Under the pieces are notes generated by a model that was given only the letters and a program-made list of their open reading frames with translations, ran no database searches and had not been told where the DNA came from. A DNA stretch of 26,630 nt from an uncultured Clostridia bacterium (lineage in GTDB: Bacteria; Bacillota; Clostridia; Christensenellales; Aristaeellaceae): the NCBI GenBank assembly GCA_937907055.1, contig CALCTW010000096.1, positions 1 through 26,630 on the forward strand, read 5' to 3'. Shown here piece after piece: positions 22,306-26,630 of this stretch (its first letter is position 1; each line of letters opens with the position of its first letter). A program made the position numbers and the translations under genes.

Positions 22306-22370
22306 GACCTGCAATGAACATTCGCGAACCTTTTCGAACTTCTTCTGACTTTTTGTGACCTCAGGTGACC
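22306..22370. repeat. Seven helically phased GAC/GAAC repeats
   Basis: GAC or GAAC, each preceded by a pyrimidine, starts at 22306, 22316, 22326, 22336, 22347, 22357 and 22367, spacings of 10, 10, 10, 11, 10 and 10 bp. All copies therefore face the same side of the helix. The surrounding 22280-22440 is AT-rich and has no gene. It suggests a cooperative protein-binding array or bent DNA; no known operator was recognised. Confidence 0.55.
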
Positions 22371-22441
22371 TGATTTAATATTTTCGTAATATTTATGTTT
22401 TTCCCCGCTCTTTTCTCTGTTTTCGCCCTTCCGCCTCCCAT

Positions 22442-22479
22442 AAAAACAGCTCCGCGGATCATCCTCTGATCCGCGGAGC
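22442..22479 (-). terminator. Terminator of nrdD-nrdG
   Basis: GCTCCGCGGATCA and TGATCCGCGGAGC form a perfect 13-bp stem with a 5-base loop (22467-22479 with 22449-22461), followed on the minus strand by TG and five T. It lies 26 bp after the nrdG stop codon. Confidence 0.9.
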
Positions 22480-22505
22480 CCCTTGCTAACCTCTATTTTT
22501 CTGTT

Positions 22506-22982
22506 TCAGGCCTTTTCGAATTCCTTTTTCGCTCTTTCCGAGATCGGGATCACGCGCTGATTCCGGCTTCCGCAGTACGGCAGGGTGATGTCCTTTTCCG
22601 CCAGCACGAAGGGGCCGTCCACCAGCACATCGATGTGCTTCAGCAGCTCGCGGCCTTTCAGGTCCTCCATCAGGTAGCCTGTCCAGCACCACACTGTTTT
22701 CCCTGTTTCCCGCGCCTTCATCACCAGCGGGATCAGCACCTTTTCATTTTCCGGCTCAAAGGGATCTCCGCCCAGCAGGCTCAGCCCGGTGATCCAGCCC
22801 GGCTTCAGGGCGTTCAGGATCGTCTGCTCCGTCTCCTCCGTATAGGGCGTACCGTTGGCAAAATCCCACGTCTCGGGGTTAAAGCAGCCCGGACAATGAT
22901 TCCGGCAGCCGGATACGAACAGGCTCACCCGCACCCCGGGGCCGTTTGCCACATCATTCCGGTTGATCTTTGAATAGTTCAC
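22506..22982 (-). CDS. nrdG: Anaerobic ribonucleotide reductase activating enzyme
   Basis: Radical SAM protein that generates the glycyl radical on NrdD. The 158-residue protein has the cluster motif CRNHCPGC (residues 26-33, CxxxCxxC) followed by FNPETWDF, and the SAM-binding LLGGDPFEP near 69-77, typical of NrdG. It uses a GTG start at 22982 whose GTGA overlaps the nrdD stop; only a weak GGGTG precedes it, so translation is probably coupled to nrdD. Confidence 0.96.
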   Translation of the reverse strand: MNYSKINRNDVANGPGVRVSLFVSGCRNHCPGCFNPETWDFANGTPYTEETEQTILNALKPGWITGLSLLGGDPFEPENEKVLIPLVMKARETGKTVWCWTGYLMEDLKGRELLKHIDVLVDGPFVLAEKDITLPYCGSRNQRVIPISERAKKEFEKA

Positions 22983-25123
22983 AGATGCAGCACCCGATCC
23001 CTGATCTCCGCGGTACGGCCCTGATTCCAGAATTGCGTGCCGATGTAGCCGCAGGTCCTGCGGGCCACGTTCAGCTTGTGCTGATCACGGTTGCCGCACA
23101 CAGGGCATTCCCATTCCAGCTTGCCGTTCACTTCCACGATCTTGATCTCGCCGTCAAAGCCGCACACCTGGCAGAAATCGCTCTTTGAATTGATCTCGGC
23201 ATACATGATGTTGTCATAGATGAACTGCAAAATGGCGATCACAGCCGGGATGTTCTGCTGCATGTTGGGCACCTCCACATAGGAGATGGCGCCGCCGGGA
23301 GAAAGGCGCTGGAACTGTGCTTCAAAGCCCAGCTTGGAGAAGGCGTCGATATTCTCGCGCACGTTCACATGATAACTGTTGGTGATGTATTCGTGATCCG
23401 TCACCTCAGGCACGATGCCGAAACGGCGCTGCAGGCACTTGGCAAACTTATAGGTCGTGGATTCGAGGGGCGTTCCGTAAAGGCTGTAGTCGATCCGCTC
23501 GGCCGCCTTCCATTCCGCGCACTTATCGTTCATTTTCTGCATCACGGACAGCGCGAACGGCGTGGCCTCGGCATCGGTATGGGACTTGCCGGTCATATAC
23601 CGCACACACTCATAAAGGCCGGCGTAGCCCAGAGAAAGCGTGGAATACCCGCCGTACAGCAGCTGATCGATCTTCTCGCCGGGCTTCAGACGCGCCAGCG
23701 CGCCGTGCTGCCACAGGATCGGCGCGGCGTCGGAGGAAGTGCCCAGCAGCCGCTCATGGCGGCAGCGCAGCGCGCGGTGGCACAGTTCCAGCCGCTCCTC
23801 AAACACCTGCCGGAACTTCTCCATATCCCCGCCGGAGGAAAGCGCCACATCGGGCAGGTTGATCGTCACCACGCCCTGATTGAAGCGGCCGTAATACTGC
23901 GGCTTTCCCTCTTCGTTGATGTAGGGGGTCAGGAAGGAACGGCAGCCCATGCAGGTGTAGCAGTGGCCTTCGCCGCTTTGGTCCACCTTCAGCTGCTTCA
24001 TGATCTTTTCGCTGATATAATCCGGCACCAGACGCTTGGCGGAACACTTCGCGGCCAGCTCGGTCAGGTAATAATAGGGCGTACCCTCCTGAATGTTGTC
24101 CTCCTCCAGCACGTAAATCAGCTTCGGGAAGGCGGGCGTTACCCACACGCCCTGCTCATTCTTCACGCCGATGATGCGCTGACGCAGCACCTCTTCGATC
24201 ACCATGGCCAGGTCTTTCTTCTCGTGCTCGTCCTTCGCTTCGTTCAGATACATGAACACCGTCAGGAAGGGGGCCTGTCCGTTGGTGGTCAGCAGCGTGG
24301 TCACCTGATACTGGATGGTCTGCACACCGCGGTCGATCTCCTTGCGCAGGCGCTTCTCCACGATCTCAGCCTTCTTTTCATCCGTCAGCAGGCTGCCCAC
24401 CTCGTCCTCCACCTCGCTCTTGAGCCGCTGACGGCTGACATCCACGAAGGGCACCAGATGGGTCAGAGAAATGCTCTGTCCGCCGTACTGGTTGGAAGCA
24501 ATCTGCGCCACGATCTGCATGGCGATATTGCACGCCGTGCTGAAGGAATGCGGCTTGTCGATATGGGTCTCGGAAATGACCGTGCCGTTTTGCAGCATGT
24601 CCTCCAGGTTCACCAGATCGCAGTTGTGCATATGCTGCGCGTAATAATCACTGTCATGGAAATGGATGATACCTTCCTCATCCGCCTTCACGATCTCCTC
24701 GGGCAGCAGGATGCGGCGGGTCAGGTCGCGGCTCACCTCGCCGGCCATATAGTCGCGCTGCACGGAATTGATCACGGGATCCTTGTTGCTGTTCTCCTGT
24801 TTCGCCTCTTCGTTATTGCATTCGATCAGGCTCAGGATCTTATCATCCGTTGTATTCGCCTTGCGCAGACGCTCACGGTCATAGCGGTAACGCACATAGT
24901 CACGCGCCACGGTATAAGCGCCGCTGGCCATGATGGCTTCCTCCACCATGTCCTGGATCTCTTCCACCGCCACGGCGCGGCCCAGCGTTTCACACTGCTT
25001 TTCCACCTTCGCGGCGATCTCTTCAATATTGTCGATACGGCCCTTCGCGGCCTTCCGAATCGCGACTTCGATCTTCTCGCGCCGGAAATCCACCTCGGAA
25101 CCATTACGCTTCATTACTCTCAT
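22979..25123 (-). CDS. nrdD: Anaerobic ribonucleoside-triphosphate reductase (class III)
   Basis: Reduces NTPs to dNTPs under anaerobic conditions through a glycyl radical. The 714-residue protein has an N-terminal ATP-cone (about 1-95, MKRNGSEVDFRREKIEVAIR), a large catalytic barrel, a C-terminal zinc site with two CxxC pairs (Cys651/654 and 673/676) and the radical loop RRTCGYIGTQFW with Gly692. The ATG at 25123 has GGAGG 7 bases upstream; the in-frame ATG at 25171 would start before the promoter -10 box and is rejected. NrdG overlaps its end. Two NrdR-like boxes lie upstream. Confidence 0.98.
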   Translation of the reverse strand: MRVMKRNGSEVDFRREKIEVAIRKAAKGRIDNIEEIAAKVEKQCETLGRAVAVEEIQDMVEEAIMASGAYTVARDYVRYRYDRERLRKANTTDDKILSLIECNNEEAKQENSNKDPVINSVQRDYMAGEVSRDLTRRILLPEEIVKADEEGIIHFHDSDYYAQHMHNCDLVNLEDMLQNGTVISETHIDKPHSFSTACNIAMQIVAQIASNQYGGQSISLTHLVPFVDVSRQRLKSEVEDEVGSLLTDEKKAEIVEKRLRKEIDRGVQTIQYQVTTLLTTNGQAPFLTVFMYLNEAKDEHEKKDLAMVIEEVLRQRIIGVKNEQGVWVTPAFPKLIYVLEEDNIQEGTPYYYLTELAAKCSAKRLVPDYISEKIMKQLKVDQSGEGHCYTCMGCRSFLTPYINEEGKPQYYGRFNQGVVTINLPDVALSSGGDMEKFRQVFEERLELCHRALRCRHERLLGTSSDAAPILWQHGALARLKPGEKIDQLLYGGYSTLSLGYAGLYECVRYMTGKSHTDAEATPFALSVMQKMNDKCAEWKAAERIDYSLYGTPLESTTYKFAKCLQRRFGIVPEVTDHEYITNSYHVNVRENIDAFSKLGFEAQFQRLSPGGAISYVEVPNMQQNIPAVIAILQFIYDNIMYAEINSKSDFCQVCGFDGEIKIVEVNGKLEWECPVCGNRDQHKLNVARRTCGYIGTQFWNQGRTAEIRDRVLHL

Positions 25124-25156
25124 TAGGATACCTCCGTCAAAAAACACACGGGTGTT

Positions 25157-25184
25157 ATTATAGCATGCCAAACGGCAATGTAAA
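25157..25184 (-). promoter_or_regulatory. Promoter of nrdD-nrdG
   Basis: TTTACA (25179-25184, 5 of 6), 16 bp, perfect TATAAT (25157-25162) with a TGn extension. Start predicted near 25150, leader about 27 bases. Confidence 0.75.
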
Positions 25185-25217
25185 TGTCATTTCTGGAACC
25201 AATTTCTCATTTCCATC

Positions 25218-25233
25218 CCACAATATACAAGGT
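25218..25233. promoter_or_regulatory. NrdR box, proximal copy
   Basis: CCACAATATACAAGGT matches the NrdR consensus (ACAC-W-ATATAT-W-GTGT) at about 12 of 16 positions. It lies 33 bp upstream of the nrdD -35 box. NrdR represses ribonucleotide reductase genes when dATP is high. Confidence 0.65.
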
Positions 25234-25259
25234 TTCAGCCAGTAAATGCATCCCCTCAA

Positions 25260-25275
25260 CCACAATATATAGTAT
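25260..25275. promoter_or_regulatory. NrdR box, distal copy
   Basis: CCACAATATATAGTAT matches the NrdR consensus at about 14 of 16 positions, 42 bp (four helical turns) from the proximal copy. Tandem boxes on one helix face are the normal NrdR arrangement. Confidence 0.75.
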
Positions 25276-25500
25276 ACCCTGTTTTTTCGTTGTTCTTCCC
25301 GTTTCCGGAACATCTGTACCCGTCTTCCGCGCCTTTTTCGCGTTCCCGCATAGGCCTCCACCGCGCCGCGGATGAAGCATTTCCGCGCGTTTTCCCCCTT
25401 TGATAACCCCCGTACCGCGCCCTTGATGCTTTCCGCCAAAGCCCGGAAAACACGTTTATTCCCCTGCTATGTTCGTTCTCCGCGCGTCTCACTCAAAACG
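25276..25500. other. Gene-poor spacer upstream of the nrdD control region
   Basis: No reading frame here has a ribosome-binding site or a recognisable protein. Short minus-strand frames run across the nrdD promoter and NrdR boxes and look accidental. No repeats or RNA genes were seen. Confidence 0.5.
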
Positions 25501-25544
25501 AATAATCCGAACCTATTCCCCTTTGGAAACAGGTTCGGATTATT
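25501..25544. terminator. Long inverted repeat / terminator at the island boundary
   Basis: AATAATCCGAACCT (25501-25514) and AGGTTCGGATTATT (25531-25544) form a perfect 14-bp stem, with TTCC/GGAA extending it inside the loop. CGTTTTG follows on the minus strand and TGTATATTT on the plus strand. It separates the nrdD region from the AT-richer right end, and may stop transcription arriving from either side. Confidence 0.7.
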
Positions 25545-25545
25545 T

Positions 25546-25683
25546 GTATATTTCGGACAGGCGCCGGGCAGATACTATAGCCGCAAGTCAAAGCCCAAGC
25601 CGATCAAGGCGACAGAGAAAGCTGTACCCAAGCGCCGAGGCCGTCCGCCTAAGTATCCACGAGACCCCGTTGTAACCGAATAA
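25546..25683 (+). pseudogene. 3' remnant of a gene with an AT-hook-like basic tail
   Basis: An open frame ending at TAA (25681-25683) encodes a lysine- and arginine-rich tail (SRKSKPKPIKATEKAVPKRR, then GRPPKYPRDPVVTE). RRGRPPK is an AT-hook-like minor-groove binding motif, frequent at the ends of recombinases and other DNA-binding proteins. No start codon with a ribosome-binding site lies between the terminator at 25501-25544 and the tail, so I read it as the end of a truncated gene. The parent family is not recognised; a mobile-element origin is a guess. Confidence 0.4.
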
Positions 25684-25691
25684 CGCATTAA

Positions 25692-25747
25692 AAAGCCCTT
25701 TTTTGAGCAGATCGATATGTATGTCGTACTCATCAGAAATGGGCTTT
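25692..25747 (-). terminator. Possible terminator of the RibD_C-family gene
   Basis: AAAGCCC and GGGCTTT (25741-25747 with 25692-25698) can pair around a 42-base loop; on the minus strand the 3' arm runs into TTTTT. It is 131 bp after the stop of the DHFR-like gene. The large loop makes it weak unless the inner GAG/CTC pairing helps. Confidence 0.4.
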
Positions 25748-25877
25748 CTCTGTTCCCTTGAAACCCGCTATTTAACTGGGGTTATTGGTTTCTAAATCGT
25801 GACAAAAGGGTAAGATCAGGCCTATCTTTTTGGTTCATCTGCGGATTCGAGCTTGATTATAGACAAACTGGGATTTG

Positions 25878-26519
25878 TTAGGCAATCACTTGATAGCGTA
25901 AGCGAATATAAGAGTTTTGTAGAACCATGCAATCAATCAATTTCAAAACGCCTATACCAGATAATTCATCAACAGATACCAACGATGTTCCATCAATCAA
26001 GGTCGAAGTTTCTTTCCCACCAATCAGCACTGGTGCCATAACAATATCCACGTAATCAATCAGTTTTTTACGCAGGAACATTCCATTGATTGTGCCGCCT
26101 GATTGAACGGTTAATCGCTCACATCCGTATTCTTTTTTTAGACGGACGAGCGCATCGGGCAGAGCTTCTCCGTAAATGATGTGCAAATTGTCTTCTGAAA
26201 CTTGAAAAGCAGGGTGCTTTGGGTTGTTGGTAATCAATACAACCTGTTGAGACCGTGCGCAAAAATAGCGGACGCCATGTTCGCTCAAATGATGGTTGTC
26301 CATCAAAACAAATGAAACTGGTGTTTTCTCAGGCAATTCTAGTGTATTCACACCCATTTTCGCCTGAACTCTGCCAGTATTAAATGACCAGAGGTCTGTT
26401 GTCTGTTCTATATTATAATACTGTCCAAGACCCTCCTTGGCACCTGTAATATTAGGTAAGTCTTTATCAAAATCCAATTCATCTGTAGAACCTGTGTTTA
26501 TTTTTCCATCTACGGACAT
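25878..26519 (-). CDS. Dihydrofolate reductase-like (RibD C-terminal domain) protein, N-terminus probably frameshifted
   Basis: Predicted NAD(P)H-dependent reductase of the RibD_C/DHFR superfamily; its substrate is unknown. The 213-residue frame begins MSVDGKINTG, which in family members is the end of the first strand and normally follows about 10 more residues. Later motifs are LWSFNTGRVQAKMGVN, ERLTVQSGGTINGMFL (the RibD_C glycine-rich nucleotide loop) and DIVMAPVLIGGKETSTL. The missing N-terminus is found just upstream in another frame (26519-26551), so the gene looks whole except for one lost base. The region is AT-richer than the rest of the window and uses different codons, suggesting acquisition. 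If TAATG reinitiation works, the product may still be made. Confidence 0.75.
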   Translation of the reverse strand: MSVDGKINTGSTDELDFDKDLPNITGAKEGLGQYYNIEQTTDLWSFNTGRVQAKMGVNTLELPEKTPVSFVLMDNHHLSEHGVRYFCARSQQVVLITNNPKHPAFQVSEDNLHIIYGEALPDALVRLKKEYGCERLTVQSGGTINGMFLRKKLIDYVDIVMAPVLIGGKETSTLIDGTSLVSVDELSGIGVLKLIDCMVLQNSYIRLRYQVIA

Positions 26520-26551
26520 TACATAAACAGTGTTGTTATTGGTCTATCCAT
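26519..26551 (-). pseudogene. Displaced N-terminal 10 codons of the RibD_C-family gene
   Basis: ATG at 26551 follows GGAGGAAAC and encodes MDRPITTLFM, then TAA. Homologues continue from a stretch like this directly into MSVDGK, so one base appears to be missing between ATG and TAATG. The TAA overlaps the ATG of the main frame (TAATG), an arrangement that allows translational coupling. Confidence 0.6.
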
Positions 26552-26567
26552 GTTTCCTCCGCAAATA

Positions 26568-26630
26568 CTAATTTATCTGCTTCGCCAAATGACTCCTTAA
26601 TTCATCAAACCCATATCCATCATAGCACAA
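26568..26630 (-). CDS. C-terminal end of an unidentified gene, cut by the window edge
   Basis: The last 20 codons (LCYDGYGFDELRSHLAKQIN) and a TAG stop are in the window. It ends 16 bp before the ATG with GGAGG of the RibD_C-family gene, a normal operon spacing. Too short to identify. Confidence 0.4.
   Translation of the reverse strand: MCYDGYGFDELRSHLAKQIN

Noticed and set aside
22311..22340. LexA/SOS box in GAACATTCGCGAAC
   Set aside because: The GAAC copies are direct repeats, not the inverted GAAC-N4-GTTC of Firmicutes LexA; they fit the phased array better.
25140..25156. Mini hairpin AACAC/GTGTT followed by T-run before nrdD, like another leader terminator
   Set aside because: Only 5 bp, and the predicted start of transcription falls inside its first arm, so it would not form in the RNA.
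25158..25439. 93-codon minus-strand frame upstream of nrdD
   Set aside because: It runs through both NrdR boxes and the promoter, has no ribosome-binding site, and its product is unrecognisable and basic.
26619..26624. TATGAT with TGn at the right edge as a promoter of the RibD_C-family gene
   Set aside because: It lies inside an open frame that ends with normal operon spacing before that gene, and the -35 region is outside the window.
1..26630. CRISPR arrays, tRNA or rRNA genes, complete insertion sequences
   Set aside because: None seen: no regularly spaced long repeats, no cloverleaf-like sequences, no intact transposase frame.

Overview
The window is a mostly GC-rich stretch with tightly packed genes, dominated by glutamine and nitrogen metabolism. 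A type III glutamine synthetase, a split archaeal-type glutamate synthase, an ANTAR regulator, anaerobic ribonucleotide reductase NrdD/NrdG and strong AGGAGG ribosome-binding sites together suggest a strictly anaerobic member of the Firmicutes/Bacillota (class Clostridia), probably an uncultured gut or rumen lineage. The class-level assignment is inference; nothing in the window fixes the genus.

Layout. Positions 1-3961 (minus strand) hold a purine operon purB-purA-guaA, with guaA cut by the window edge; it has an extended -10 promoter at 4006-4034. Positions 4190-12840 (minus strand) hold a long operon: class II amidotransferase, FMN/ferredoxin domain, polyferredoxin, FAD oxidoreductase and GXGXG domain (together a split glutamate synthase), then a short type I glutamine synthetase, an ANTAR-type RNA-binding regulator, and pyrG with its terminator. 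Divergently, 12998-18884 (plus strand) holds glnN (GSIII), an ammonium transporter fused to a PII domain, and asnB. Positions 19068-22041 (minus) are trmD, rimM, a YhbY-family gene and obgE. Positions 22506-25123 (minus) are nrdG-nrdD behind two NrdR-box-like sites. From about 25500 to the right edge the sequence changes character: a gene remnant with an AT-hook-like tail and an AT-richer RibD_C/DHFR-family gene that carries a probable one-base frameshift.

How the genes work together. Ammonium enters through Amt, is fixed into glutamine by GSIII or GSI, and is passed to glutamate by the split glutamate synthase. Glutamine is then spent by AsnB, PyrG and GuaA, all encoded here, so the window is close to a self-contained glutamine economy. 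Sensing parts are built in: a PII domain on the transporter and an ANTAR protein with a degenerate receiver.

The most interesting material is in the leaders. The glutamate synthase operon, glnN and amt each begin with a terminator-like hairpin just downstream of a candidate promoter, and all three share the sequence GCAAwGGCGT at or next to the 5' arm of that hairpin. The asnB leader instead has two interlocked perfect inverted repeats (12 and 11 bp) that can form an H-type pseudoknot, followed by a six-base-loop hairpin of the ANTAR-target type (A at loop position 1, G at 4), whose arm is complementary to the asnB Shine-Dalgarno sequence. A separate oddity is a seven-copy array of GAC/GAAC at 10-11 bp spacing between nrdG and obgE.
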